Source: Streptomyces tropicalis
GTDB taxonomy: Bacteria; Actinomycetota; Actinomycetes; Streptomycetales; Streptomycetaceae
DNA: 41,783 nucleotides
Assembly (NCBI RefSeq): GCF_029269835.1
Contig: NZ_JARJBB010000028.1
Span: forward strand, 1-41,783
Direction of reading: 5' to 3'
In this document: positions 22,781 through 31,169 of the stretch, piece by piece
Numbering within the stretch: the stretch's first letter is position 1
Layout of the letters: every line of letters starts with the position of its first letter
The notes under the pieces: model-generated
The model's input: the letters and a program-made list of their open reading frames with translations, nothing else
Told to the model about the DNA's origin: nothing
The model's database searches: none
Made by a program: the position numbers and the translations under genes

Positions 22781-23371
22781 CCAGCCGGCGGACGGGCCCG
22801 TCAGCTCGCGCACCGCCGGACGCACCGCGTCCAGCACCGTCGGGAACCAGGCGGAGAAGGTGTCCCGGGCGTGCCGCTCTGCCAGCTCGGCCGGAGTGAC
22901 GAAGGCCGTGTCCCCGACCTCCTCCGGATCGGGCCGCAGGGGCGACTGCACCAGGCCCACGAAGAGGTGGTTGTACTCCTGCTCCACCAGGCCCGAGTCC
23001 GGGTCCGGGTGGTTGTAGCGGACCGTGCCCGCCTCGGCCATCAGCGACGGCGAGACCCCGAGCTCCTCGTACGTCCGCCGGGCGGCCGCCGCGAAGGGCG
23101 CCTCACCGGGGAAGGGGTGGCCGCAGCAGGTGTTGGACCACACGCCGGGGGAGTGGTACTTGCCGAGCGCCCGCTGCTGCAGCAGCAACCGGCCGCGCTC
23201 GTCGAAGAGGAACACCGAGAAGGCACGGTGCAGCCGCCCCGGGGGCTGATGGGCGGCGAGTTTCTCCTCGGTGCCGATCGTCACGCCGTCCTCGTCGACC
23301 AGCTCCAGCAAGATCGCGTCCGTGGCGCCGTTCGACGAGCTCTGCGTCGCGGTGGCAGGTGTGATCGACAT
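22778..23371 (-). CDS. idi: Isopentenyl-diphosphate delta-isomerase, type I
   Basis: This 197-aa Nudix-fold enzyme interconverts isopentenyl and dimethylallyl diphosphate in the cytoplasm. Metal and active-site residues are visible: the catalytic cysteine in WSNTCCGHPFPGE, the Nudix helix AAARRTYEELG, and the Glu-rich segment LVEQEYNHLFVG with the catalytic Glu. 'HRAFSVFLFDERGRLLLQQR' is typical. ATG 23371 is preferred over the in-frame ATG at 23377 because AAGGA lies five bases before it. Streptomyces using the MEP pathway need Idi only to balance the two C5 units. Its position 10 kb upstream of a hopanoid operon containing ispG fits a regional isoprenoid theme, although the two are not co-transcribed. 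Confidence 0.95.
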   Translation of the reverse strand: MSITPATATQSSSNGATDAILLELVDEDGVTIGTEEKLAAHQPPGRLHRAFSVFLFDERGRLLLQQRALGKYHSPGVWSNTCCGHPFPGEAPFAAAARRTYEELGVSPSLMAEAGTVRYNHPDPDSGLVEQEYNHLFVGLVQSPLRPDPEEVGDTAFVTPAELAERHARDTFSAWFPTVLDAVRPAVRELTGPSAGW

Positions 23372-23495
23372 ACCCATCCTTCACATCGGTCCTCGGCGGC
23401 CAAGTCTGCCGTACGAAAGCGGCACTCCCGGCGCTTCCCGGCACTCCCGCATGTCCGGACGTACTACGGGGCCGCGGGGCTCGACCAGGTGTGCG

Positions 23496-24434
23496 TCAGT
23501 GGCACAGACGTGCCTCGTGCTCCGCGTGGCCGCTCGGTTCCAGCTGGAAGGTGCAGTGCTCCACGTCGAAGTGGTCGCCGAGGCAGCCCTGCAGCTCGTG
23601 CAGCAGCTTCTCGTGGCCGATGGCGCTCAGCGCCTCGGTGGTGACGACCACGTGCGCGGACAGCACCGGCATGCCGGAGGTGATCGTCCAGGCGTGCAGG
23701 TCGTGGACGTCCTCGACGCCGTCCAGGGCCAGGATGTGGGCCCGCACCTCGGCCATGTCGACGTCCTTGGGGGCCGCCTCCAGCAGCACGTCCAGGGTCT
23801 CGCGCAGCAGCCGGACCGCGCGCGGCACGATCATCAGTGCGATGAGCAGGGAGGCGATCGGGTCGGCGGCCTTCCAGCCGGTGAGCAGGATCACCGCGCC
23901 CGAGACCATGACCGCCAGGGAGCCCAGTGCGTCCGCGGCGACCTCCAGGAACGCGCCGCGCACGTTGAGGCTCTCCCGCTGGCCGCGCATCAGCAGCGTC
24001 AGCGAGATCGAGTTCGCGACCAGGCCGATCAGGCCGAACACGATCATCAGGCCGGCCTGGGTGTCGGCCGGCTCCAGGAACCGCTGGACGGCCTCGTAGA
24101 GCACGTAGCCGCCGACGCCGAGCAGCAGCAGGCAGTTGGCCAGCGCGGCGAGGATCTCGGCGCGGGCGTAGCCGAAGGTGCGGTTGCCGCTCGGCGGGCG
24201 GTTGGCGACGTGGATGGCCAGCAGGGCCATGCCGAGCCCCAGGGCGTCGGTCGCCATGTGGGCCGCGTCCGCGACGAGTGCGAGGGAGTCCGCGACGACA
24301 CCGCCGACGATCTCCACCACCATCACGGTGAGCGTGATCGACAGCGCGACGCGCAGCCTGCCCCGGTGAGCGGCCGCCGCCGTGCCGGTGGCGGCGACGC
24401 CGTGCGCGTGCCCGTGGTCGTGACCGGCCCCCAT
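23496..24434 (-). CDS. Cation diffusion facilitator (Co/Zn/Cd exporter), CzcD/ZitB-like
   Basis: This 312-aa membrane transporter starts with a His-rich metal-binding tail (GAGHDHGHAHG). Six transmembrane helices follow, with the CDF metal-site motifs LALVADAAHMATDALGLGMA in helix 2 and VAADALGSLAVMVSGAVILL in helix 5 (HxxxD and DxxxD type, Zn-selective class). The cytoplasmic C-terminal domain has DVHDLHAWTITSGMPVLSAH and DHFDVEHCTFQLEP, the regulatory dimer domain. It probably exports Zn2+, perhaps Cd2+ or Co2+, in exchange for protons. ATG 24434 is preferred to the in-frame GTG at 24446, which would fall directly on the AGGAGG site. There is no ArsR or MerR partner nearby. Confidence 0.92.
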   Translation of the reverse strand: MGAGHDHGHAHGVAATGTAAAAHRGRLRVALSITLTVMVVEIVGGVVADSLALVADAAHMATDALGLGMALLAIHVANRPPSGNRTFGYARAEILAALANCLLLLGVGGYVLYEAVQRFLEPADTQAGLMIVFGLIGLVANSISLTLLMRGQRESLNVRGAFLEVAADALGSLAVMVSGAVILLTGWKAADPIASLLIALMIVPRAVRLLRETLDVLLEAAPKDVDMAEVRAHILALDGVEDVHDLHAWTITSGMPVLSAHVVVTTEALSAIGHEKLLHELQGCLGDHFDVEHCTFQLEPSGHAEHEARLCH

Positions 24435-24544
24435 GTGCCTTTCCACCCTCCTGCGGTCCGTGGTCCCGTGTTCCGCCCGTGATCACAGTGAACTACGGGC
24501 GGGGGGTATCGGGCAACGCGACGCTGAACACCGTTGTCATGTGC

Positions 24545-24575
24545 CCTGACCTGGGTAAACGAACCCCAGGTCAGG
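24545..24575 (-). terminator. Terminator hairpin after galE
   Basis: CCTGACCTGGG (24545-24555) pairs perfectly over 11 bp with CCCAGGTCAGG (24565-24575) around a 9-base loop, 14 bases past the galE stop and in front of the CDF gene. No U-run is present. Confidence 0.6.
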
Positions 24576-24588
24576 CCGGGGCCGGGAA

Positions 24589-25560
24589 TCACGAGCCGTG
24601 GTGCGCCTGCCACCCGCGCCAGGCCGAGGAGACCATCTCCGGGACCCCGCGCCGGGCCCGCCGGCCGAGCTCGGCCGCGGCGCGTCCGGCGGAGGCGACG
24701 GCCCGGGGCGCGTCCCCCGGGCGCCGCGCCTCGACGACGGGCGGCCGCCGGTCGCCGGTGGCCTCGCCGATGGCGGCGAGCAGCTCCCGCACCGACACGC
24801 CCTCGCCCCGGCCGATGTTGAGGGTCAGGTCCCCGGACGCGTCCGGACGGGGCAGGCGCCGGGCCGCGGCGAGGTGGGCGTCCGCGAGGTCGGCCACGTG
24901 GAGGTAGTCCCGGACGCAGGTGCCGTCGGGGGTCGGGTGGTCGTCGCCGAAGACGCGCGGCGCCTCGTCCCGGGTGAGGCGGTCGAACACCATGGGGACG
25001 ATGGTGGAGACGCCGGTGTCGGCCAGTTCCGGGGCGGCCGCGCCGGCCGCGTTGAAGTAGCGCAGGCAGGCGGTGGCGATGCCGTGCGCCCGGCCCGCGG
25101 CCCGCACCAGCCACTCGCCGGCCAGCTTCGTCTCGCCATACGGATTGACCGGGACGCACGGGGTGTCCTCGGTGATCAGGTCCACGTCGGGGTTGCCGTA
25201 GACCGCCGCGGACGACGAGAACAGCATCCGCCCGACGCCGGCCTCCGCGACCGCCTCCAGCAGCGTGACCAGTCCGCCCACGTTCTCCCGGTAGTACCGC
25301 TCCGGCTGCGCCACCGACTCGGCGACCTGCTTGCGGGCCGCCAGGTGCACCACGCCGGTCACCCCGTGCTCGGCGCAGACCCGCCCGAGCAGCGCGCCGT
25401 CGAGGTACGACCCGTGCACGAGCGGCACCCCCTGCGGCAGCCGGCCGGCGTGCCCGGCCGACAGGTCGTCCAGGGCGACGACCTGCTCCCCGGCCCCGTT
25501 CATGACCCTGGTCACATGGGCCCCGATGTAGCCGGCTCCGCCGGTGATCAGCCACGCCAT
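24589..25560 (-). CDS. galE: UDP-glucose 4-epimerase
   Basis: This 323-aa short-chain dehydrogenase-type epimerase interconverts UDP-glucose and UDP-galactose. It has the NAD motif WLITGGAGYIGAHV at residue 3, 'VVHLAARKQVAESV', the catalytic serine strand LFSSSAAVYGNPD, and the catalytic tyrosine-lysine pair in NPYGETKLAGEW. 'RYFNAAGA' and 'GTCVRDYLHVADLADAHLAA' are GalE signatures. The C-terminus is short and Ala/Arg-rich. It starts at ATG 25560. It diverges from the seven-gene surface-polymer operon 268 bases away, so it could supply UDP-galactose for that operon's glycosyltransferase; this is inference from position. Confidence 0.9.
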   Translation of the reverse strand: MAWLITGGAGYIGAHVTRVMNGAGEQVVALDDLSAGHAGRLPQGVPLVHGSYLDGALLGRVCAEHGVTGVVHLAARKQVAESVAQPERYYRENVGGLVTLLEAVAEAGVGRMLFSSSAAVYGNPDVDLITEDTPCVPVNPYGETKLAGEWLVRAAGRAHGIATACLRYFNAAGAAAPELADTGVSTIVPMVFDRLTRDEAPRVFGDDHPTPDGTCVRDYLHVADLADAHLAAARRLPRPDASGDLTLNIGRGEGVSVRELLAAIGEATGDRRPPVVEARRPGDAPRAVASAGRAAAELGRRARRGVPEMVSSAWRGWQAHHGS

Positions 25561-25730
25561 GGCGGCCCACCCTGTGCCGGGTGCCGTACGCCGTGCCGTG
25601 AATGCCCGTTCTGCGGCGGAGTTTGTCGCCCGGCACCCGGATCACCCATGATGATCGCGGCGAAGGCCGCAGCAGACCACGCTGATCGCCCGCTGAACGG
25701 GCGGTGAACGCGGTCTTCCCCGCATCCGAT

Positions 25731-25736
25731 AGCCTC
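25731..25736 (+). promoter_or_regulatory. Candidate -10 of the surface-polymer operon
   Basis: TAGCCT (within GATAGCCT) lies 92 bases before the first gene. GTGAAC at 25705-25710 could be a -35, but its 20-base spacing is poor. The remaining divergent region to galE shows no other clear site. Confidence 0.3.
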
Positions 25737-25828
25737 TGCCGACATGCCGCCGGGTGTCACGGGCGAGCGGCGCCATCACCATGTACACGACCGGCGCGGG
25801 TGCGTCGGCACCCAGGGAGTGAGTTCGG

Positions 25829-27637
25829 TTGTCGACCGCCATCCTCACCGGTCAGCCGGTCCCCGGATCGTCGATCGAGGGCGATCTGCGGTCCCTCGGC
25901 TTCGACGTGCGGGTGGCCTCCGACACCACCGAGGCGGAGACCCTCCTCGCCCAGGCACCCGTGGACGAGCGGGTCGCCGTCGTGGACGCGCGGTTCGTCG
26001 GCCACCTCCACGCCCTGCGCCTGGGCCTGACCGACCCCCGCTTCGACCTCGCCGCCGTCCCCGGCGCCGTCACGGTGCGCCCGGCCGGCCGCCAGGCCCT
26101 GACCCGCGCGATGGCCCGCGAGAACTCCGCGGGCGGCGGCAACGGCCCCACCGCCGACAGCCTCGCCGACCGCATCGCCGGCTCGCTGGACGCCGACGGC
26201 CTGGCCGTGCACCGCCCCGAGCTCGGCAGCCTGGTCGCCGCCGTGCCCACCGACCCGCAGGGCCGCAACGAGGCTCGCCAGGCCGTCGCCGCCGTCGACG
26301 ACGAGGCGGTGCGCCTGAAGTCGGCGGTGAAGTCCCGCGACGGCTTCTTCACCACCTTCTGCATCAGCCCGTACTCCCGTTATGTCGCCCGCTGGTGCGC
26401 CCGCCGGGGCCTCACCCCCAACCAGGTCACCACCGCCTCCCTGCTCACCGCCCTGATAGCGGCCGGCTGCGCGGCCACCGGGACCCGCGGCGGGTTCGTC
26501 GCGGCCGGCGTGCTGCTCATCGCCTCCTTCGTGCTGGACTGCACCGACGGCCAGCTGGCCCGCTACTCGCTGCAGTACTCCACCCTCGGCGCCTGGCTGG
26601 ACGCCACCTTCGACCGGGCCAAGGAGTACGCCTACTACGCCGGCCTCGCCCTCGGCGCGGCCCGCGGCGGCGACGACGTCTGGGCGCTCGCCCTCGGCGC
26701 GATGGTCCTGCAGACCTGCCGGCACGTGGTCGACTTCTCCTTCAACGAGGCCAACCACGACGCCACCGCCAACACCAGCCCCACCGCCGCCCTGTCCGAC
26801 CGGCTCGACAGCGTCGGCTGGACCGTCTGGCTCCGCCGGATGATCGTCCTGCCGATCGGCGAGCGCTGGGCCCTCATCGCCGTCCTCACGGCGGCGACCA
26901 CGCCCCGCATCACCTTCTACGTGCTGCTCGCCGGATGCGCCGTCGCGGCGGCGTACACCACCGCCGGCCGCGTGCTGCGCTCGGTGACCCGCACCGCCCA
27001 CCGCACCGACCGCGCGGCGCAGGCGCTCGCCGACCTCGCCGACAGCGGCCCCCTCGCCCAGGCCCTCGGCGGCCCGGCGCGCGGCGTGGCCCGCAGGCTG
27101 CCCGGCATCGCGACCCCGGTCCTCGCGCTGGCCGGCGGCCTCGCGGTCACCGCCACCGCCGCACTCACCGGCTTCGGCGGCCTCTGGCCGGTCCTCGCGG
27201 CCGCCGTCTACGTCCTGACCTCGGCCGTCGCCGTCGCCCGGCCGCTCAAGGGCGCCCTCGACTGGCTCGTGCCGCCGTTCTTCCGGGCCGCCGAGTACGG
27301 CACCGTGCTCGCCCTGGCCGCCCGGGCCGGCGCACACGGAGCCCTCCCTGCGGCTTTCGGCCTGGTGGCCGCCGTCGCCTACCATCACTACGACACGGTG
27401 TACCGCATCCGCGGTGACGCCGGAGCGCCGCCGGCCTGGCTGGTGCGCGCCGCCGGGGGGCACGAAGGGCGGACGCTGCTCGTCACCGTCCTCGCCGCGC
27501 TGCTCACCGCCTCGCAGTTCGCGGTCGCGCTCACGGCCCTCGCCGTGGCCGTCGCCCTGCTGGTGCTCGCCGAGAGCATCCGCTTCTGGGTGTCCTCCGG
27601 GGCACCCGCCGTACACGACGAAGGAGAACCCGCATGA
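25829..27637 (+). CDS. Three-part CDP-alcohol phosphatidyltransferase family protein
   Basis: This 602-aa membrane protein is far longer than the usual family length of about 200 aa. Residues 1-165 are a soluble domain that looks like a worn nucleotidyltransferase (SLGFDVRVASDTTEAETLLA). The middle has the complete CDP-alcohol transferase motif: D237, D240-G241, A244-R245, G254, D258 and D262 (DCTDGQLAR...GAWLDATFD), introduced by 'RRGLTPNQVT'. From about residue 375 a second membrane domain follows (DWLVPPFFRAAEYGTVLALA, then HHYDTVYRIRGDAG), resembling a DUF5941-type C-terminus. The order of a nucleotidyltransferase-like domain before the transferase recalls the bifunctional IPCT/DIPPS enzymes of thermophiles. 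It likely moves a CDP-linked alcohol phosphate to an acceptor in the membrane; both substrates are unknown. The start is TTG 25829 with AGGGAG nine bases upstream. Its stop overlaps the next ATG (ATGA). Confidence 0.75.
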   Translation: MSTAILTGQPVPGSSIEGDLRSLGFDVRVASDTTEAETLLAQAPVDERVAVVDARFVGHLHALRLGLTDPRFDLAAVPGAVTVRPAGRQALTRAMARENSAGGGNGPTADSLADRIAGSLDADGLAVHRPELGSLVAAVPTDPQGRNEARQAVAAVDDEAVRLKSAVKSRDGFFTTFCISPYSRYVARWCARRGLTPNQVTTASLLTALIAAGCAATGTRGGFVAAGVLLIASFVLDCTDGQLARYSLQYSTLGAWLDATFDRAKEYAYYAGLALGAARGGDDVWALALGAMVLQTCRHVVDFSFNEANHDATANTSPTAALSDRLDSVGWTVWLRRMIVLPIGERWALIAVLTAATTPRITFYVLLAGCAVAAAYTTAGRVLRSVTRTAHRTDRAAQALADLADSGPLAQALGGPARGVARRLPGIATPVLALAGGLAVTATAALTGFGGLWPVLAAAVYVLTSAVAVARPLKGALDWLVPPFFRAAEYGTVLALAARAGAHGALPAAFGLVAAVAYHHYDTVYRIRGDAGAPPAWLVRAAGGHEGRTLLVTVLAALLTASQFAVALTALAVAVALLVLAESIRFWVSSGAPAVHDEGEPA

Positions 27638-28386
27638 TCGGCCTCGTGCTGGCGGCCGGCGCCGGACGGCGTCTGCGCCCCTACACCGACACCCTGCCCA
27701 AGGCGCTGGTGCCGGTGGGGCCCGCGGGCATGGAGGACGGGATCACGGTCCTCGACCTCACGCTCGGGAACTTCGCCGAGATCGGCCTCACCGAGGTCGC
27801 GATCATCGTCGGCTACCGCAAGGAGGCCGTCTACGAGCGCAAGGCCGCCCTCGAGCAGAAGTACGGCCTCAAGCTCACCCTGATCGACAACGACAAGGCC
27901 GAGGAGTGGAACAACGCCTACTCCCTGTGGTGCGGCCGTGACGCCCTCAAGGACGGCGTGATCCTCGCCAACGGCGACACCGTCCACCCGGTCTCCGTCG
28001 AGAAGACCCTCCTGGCCGCCCGCGGCGAGGGCCGCCGGATCATCCTCGCCGTGGACACCGTCAAGCCGCTCGCCGACGAGGAGATGAAGGTCGTCGTCGA
28101 CCCCGGGACGGGCGTCGAGAAGATCACGAAGCTGATGGACCCCGCCGAGGCCACCGGCGAGTACATCGGCGTCACCCTCATCGAGGGCGAGGCCGCCCCC
28201 GAGCTGGCCGACGCGCTGCGGGCCGTGTGGGAGACCGACCCGCAGCAGTTCTACGAGCACGGCTACCAGGAGCTCGTGAACCGCGGCTTCCGTATCGACG
28301 TGGCGCCGATCGGCGAGGTCAGCTGGGTCGAGATCGACAACCACGACGACCTCGCCAAGGGACGGGAGATCGCGTGCCAGTACTGA
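27634..28386 (+). CDS. Sugar/polyol-phosphate cytidylyltransferase-like nucleotidyltransferase
   Basis: This 250-aa enzyme has a Rossmann-like nucleotidyltransferase fold. The N-terminal loop GLVLAAGAGRRLRPYTDTLP with KALVPV is the NTP-binding signature; then come 'IVGYRKEAVYE', 'NNAYSLWCGRDAL', the metal-binding 'LANGDTVHP', and a final 'VEIDNHDDLAKGREI' holding the second metal aspartate. The N-N-A-Y-S-L-W sequence resembles phosphocholine (LicC) and inositol-1-phosphate cytidylyltransferases, which make CDP-alcohols. Here it would supply the CDP-activated substrate for the CDP-alcohol transferases on either side. Glycerol-1-phosphate from the following gene's product is one possible substrate. 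Its ATG overlaps the preceding stop, and its end overlaps the next start by 13 bases. Confidence 0.75.
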   Translation: MIGLVLAAGAGRRLRPYTDTLPKALVPVGPAGMEDGITVLDLTLGNFAEIGLTEVAIIVGYRKEAVYERKAALEQKYGLKLTLIDNDKAEEWNNAYSLWCGRDALKDGVILANGDTVHPVSVEKTLLAARGEGRRIILAVDTVKPLADEEMKVVVDPGTGVEKITKLMDPAEATGEYIGVTLIEGEAAPELADALRAVWETDPQQFYEHGYQELVNRGFRIDVAPIGEVSWVEIDNHDDLAKGREIACQY

Positions 28387-29435
28387 CCCGGCTCATTCCG
28401 TCGCCGGTCGTCGTCGACATCCGCCCGGGTGCCCTCGACGACCTGGCCTGCGTGCTCGCCGACGAGCGCATCTCGCACTCCGGCCGGCTCGCCGTCGCCG
28501 TCAGCGCCGGCTCCGGCGCCCGGCTGCGCGACCGGATCGCCCCGAACCTGCCCGGCGCCACCTGGTACGAGGTCGGCGGCGGCACCCTCGACGACGCGAT
28601 CCGGCTGGCCGACGAGATGAAGTCCGGCCACTTCGACGCGGTCGTGGGCCTGGGCGGCGGCAAGATCATCGACTGCGCCAAGTTCGCCGCGGCGCGCGTC
28701 GGACTGCCGCTGGTCGCCGTGCCCACGAACCTCGCGCACGACGGCCTGTGCTCCCCGGTCGCCACCCTCGACAACGACGCGGGCCGCGGCTCCTACGGCG
28801 TGCCCAACCCGATCGCCGTCGTCATCGACCTCGACGTCATCCGCGAGGCCCCGGTCCGCTTCGTGCGCTCCGGCATCGGGGACGCCGTCTCCAACATCTC
28901 CGCCATCGCCGACTGGGAGCTGTCCCACGGCGTCAACGGCGAGAAGATCGACGGCCTCGCCGCCGCCATGGCCCGCCAGGCCGGCGAGGCGGTGCTGCGG
29001 CACCCGGGCGGCATCGGGGACAACGACTTCCTCCAGGTCCTCGCCGAGGCGCTGGTCCTCAGCGGGATCGCGATGTCGGTCTCCGGCGACTCCCGGCCGT
29101 CCTCCGGCGCCTGCCACGAGATCAACCACGCCCTCGACCTGCTGTTCCCGCAGCGGGCCGCGAGCCACGGCGAGCAGTGCGGACTGGGCGCGGCCTTCGC
29201 GATGCACCTGCGCGGGGCCCACGAGCAGTCGGTGTACATGGCCGGGGTGCTGCGCCGGCACGGGCTGCCCGTGCGGGCGGAGGACATCGGCTTCACGGCG
29301 GACGAATTCGTCCGGGCCGTGGAGTTCGCCCCGGAGACCCGGCCCGGCCGCTACACGATCCTCGAACACCTCGACCTCACGACCGACCAGATCAAGGACA
29401 CCTACGCCGACTATGTCAAGGCCATCGGTAGCTGA
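28374..29435 (+). CDS. sn-Glycerol-1-phosphate dehydrogenase-like protein (AraM/EgsA type)
   Basis: This 353-aa member of the iron-containing alcohol dehydrogenase/dehydroquinate synthase-like group has the nucleotide motif VVGLGGGKIIDCAKFAA (residues 90-106) and the signature VPTNLAHDGLCSPVATL (116-132), diagnostic of glycerol-1-phosphate dehydrogenases. Likely metal ligands are D170 (SGIGDAVSN), H248 (GACHEINH) and H265 (AASHGEQCG). The family reduces dihydroxyacetone phosphate to sn-glycerol-1-phosphate with NAD(P)H. In archaea this is the lipid backbone precursor; in Bacillus it feeds heptaprenylglyceryl phosphate. No PcrB-type prenyltransferase is present here, so the product probably goes to the adjacent cytidylyltransferase. 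The start is GTG 28374, with GGGAG six bases upstream. Confidence 0.8.
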   Translation: MPVLTRLIPSPVVVDIRPGALDDLACVLADERISHSGRLAVAVSAGSGARLRDRIAPNLPGATWYEVGGGTLDDAIRLADEMKSGHFDAVVGLGGGKIIDCAKFAAARVGLPLVAVPTNLAHDGLCSPVATLDNDAGRGSYGVPNPIAVVIDLDVIREAPVRFVRSGIGDAVSNISAIADWELSHGVNGEKIDGLAAAMARQAGEAVLRHPGGIGDNDFLQVLAEALVLSGIAMSVSGDSRPSSGACHEINHALDLLFPQRAASHGEQCGLGAAFAMHLRGAHEQSVYMAGVLRRHGLPVRAEDIGFTADEFVRAVEFAPETRPGRYTILEHLDLTTDQIKDTYADYVKAIGS

Positions 29436-30192
29436 ACTCCGCCCGGTCGTCCACCCCGCGGGGGTGAAGGACCGGCGCAGCGGTGAGCACTGGGGTGGAC
29501 GCCTCTACATGCGCGAGGTGTCCCTGCGCGTCGACCGCTACCTGGTGAACACCAGGGTCACGCCCAACCAGCTCACGTACCTGATGACCCTCTGCGGCGT
29601 CCTCGCGGCCCCGGCCCTGCTGGTGCCGGGCATCTGGGGCGCCGTGCTCGGCGTCGTGATGGTCCAGCTCTACCTGCTGCTGGACTGCGTGGACGGCGAG
29701 ATCGCGCGCTGGCGCAAGCAGTACTCTCTGGCCGGGGTCTACCTGGACCGGGTCGGCGCCTATCTCACGGACGCCGCGGTGCTCGTGGGCCTCGGCCTGC
29801 GCGCCGCCGACCTGTGGGGCGGCGGCCGCATCGACTGGCTGTGGGCCTTCCTCGGGACCCTGGCCGCTCTCGGCGCGATCCTGATCAAGGCCGAGACCGA
29901 TCTGGTGGGCGTGGCCCGCCACCAGGCCGGCCTGGCGCCGGTACAGGAGGCGGCCGCCGAGCCGCGCTCCTCCGGCATGGCGCTGGCCCGCCGGGCCGCC
30001 GCGGCGCTCAAGTTCCACCGGCTGATCCTCGGCATCGAGGCGACCCTGCTGATCCTCGTCCTCGCGATCGCGGACCAGATCCACGGCGGCCTGTTCTTCA
30101 CCCGCCTCGGCACCGCCGTCCTCGCGGGGATCGCCCTGCTGCAGACCCTGCTGCACCTGGTGTCCGTCCTGGCCTCGAGCAGACTGCGGTGA
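29413..30192 (+). CDS. CDP-alcohol phosphatidyltransferase family protein with altered motif
   Basis: This 259-aa membrane protein has about six hydrophobic segments. 'NTRVTPNQLTYLM' introduces the family motif D91-C-V-D94-G95-E-I-A98-R99, then G108-V-Y-L-D112. The fourth aspartate, the presumed catalytic base, should be at position 116, but alanine is there (LDRVGAYLTD); the nearest aspartate is D120. It may therefore use another base, have a different reaction, or be a partner subunit of the 602-aa protein. ATG 29413 overlaps the preceding gene by 23 bases, and its stop overlaps the next start as GTGA. The C-terminal residues LGTAVLAGIALLQTLLHLVS form the last membrane helix. Confidence 0.8.
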   Translation: MSRPSVAELRPVVHPAGVKDRRSGEHWGGRLYMREVSLRVDRYLVNTRVTPNQLTYLMTLCGVLAAPALLVPGIWGAVLGVVMVQLYLLLDCVDGEIARWRKQYSLAGVYLDRVGAYLTDAAVLVGLGLRAADLWGGGRIDWLWAFLGTLAALGAILIKAETDLVGVARHQAGLAPVQEAAAEPRSSGMALARRAAAALKFHRLILGIEATLLILVLAIADQIHGGLFFTRLGTAVLAGIALLQTLLHLVSVLASSRLR

Positions 30193-31082
30193 GCACCGTG
30201 TCCCACCCCCTCAAGGTCGGCGCGGTCGTCATCACCATGGGCAACCGGCCCGACGAGCTGCGCGCGCTGCTCGACTCGGTCGCCCAGCAGGAGGGCGACC
30301 GGGTCGAGGTGGTCGTCGTCGGCAACGGCTCGCCGGTCCCGGACGTCCCCGAGGGGGTGCGGACCGTCGAGCTGCCCGAGAACCTGGGCATCCCCGGGGG
30401 CCGCAACGTGGGCATCGAGGCCTTCGGCCCGAGCGGCCGGGACGTCGACGTCCTGCTCTTCCTCGACGACGACGGACTCCTCGCCGGGCACGACACCGCG
30501 GAGCTGTGCCGCCAGGCCTTCACCGCCGACCCGGCGCTCGGCATCATCAGCTTCCGCATCGCCGACCCGGAGACCGGGGACACCCAGCGCCGCCACGTGC
30601 CGCGGCTGCGCGCCTCCGACCCGATGCGCTCCTCCCGGGTCACCACCTTCCTCGGCGGCGCCAACGCCGTCCGCACGCAGGTCTTCGCGGAAGTCGGCGG
30701 GCTGCCGGACGCGTTCTTCTACGCCCACGAGGAAACCGATCTGGCATGGCGGGCCCTCGACGCGGGCTGGATGATCGACTACCGGTCCGACATGGTGCTG
30801 TACCACCCGGCCACCGCTCCCTCGCGGCACGCGGTGTACCACCGCATGGTCGCCCGCAACCGCGTCTGGCTCGCGCGGCGCAACCTCCCGGCGCCCCTCG
30901 TCCCCGTCTACCTCGGGGTCTGGATGCTGCTGACCCTCCTGCGCCGCCCCTCGCGTCCGGCGCTGCGGGCATGGTTCGGCGGTTTCCGGGAAGGCTGGAG
31001 CACACCCTGCGGACCGCGCCGGCCCATGAAGTGGCGCACCGTGTGGCGGCTGACCCGCCTGGGCCGCCCGCCGGTCGTCTGA
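30189..31082 (+). CDS. GT2-family glycosyltransferase
   Basis: This 297-aa inverting glycosyltransferase of the GT-A fold has VGAVVITMGNRPDELRALLD at the start, the nucleotide-binding strand VVVVGNGSPVP, 'NLGIPGGRNVGIEAF', and the metal-binding DxD loop as LFLDDDGLL. The acceptor-side motif is YAHEETDLAWRALDAGW, with the glutamate-aspartate pair of the rhamnosyl/galactofuranosyl-type GT2 proteins. A hydrophobic helix (VYLGVWMLLTLL) near the C-terminus probably anchors it to the membrane. The donor sugar is unknown; galE across the divergent promoter makes galactose possible. GTG 30189 overlaps the previous stop (GTGA); a second GTG at 30198 is also possible. Confidence 0.88.
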   Translation: MSTVSHPLKVGAVVITMGNRPDELRALLDSVAQQEGDRVEVVVVGNGSPVPDVPEGVRTVELPENLGIPGGRNVGIEAFGPSGRDVDVLLFLDDDGLLAGHDTAELCRQAFTADPALGIISFRIADPETGDTQRRHVPRLRASDPMRSSRVTTFLGGANAVRTQVFAEVGGLPDAFFYAHEETDLAWRALDAGWMIDYRSDMVLYHPATAPSRHAVYHRMVARNRVWLARRNLPAPLVPVYLGVWMLLTLLRRPSRPALRAWFGGFREGWSTPCGPRRPMKWRTVWRLTRLGRPPVV

Positions 31083-31169
31083 CCCGCACGCCCTCGCGCG
31101 CCCGGGCCGTCGGCCGGCCCGTGCCGCCCCGGTGGCGGCCGCCCGGACCCGAAGACGAAGGCACCCACC

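Noticed and set aside
23418..23452. Short direct repeat CGGCACTCCCG before idi
   Set aside because: Two copies only, GC-rich, and without a matching inverted arm; likely chance in this composition.
24435..24544. Zinc-responsive (Zur or ArsR) operator before the CDF gene
   Set aside because: No clear palindrome matching a Zur or ArsR box was found; the only strong inverted repeat nearby (24545-24575) fits the galE terminator.
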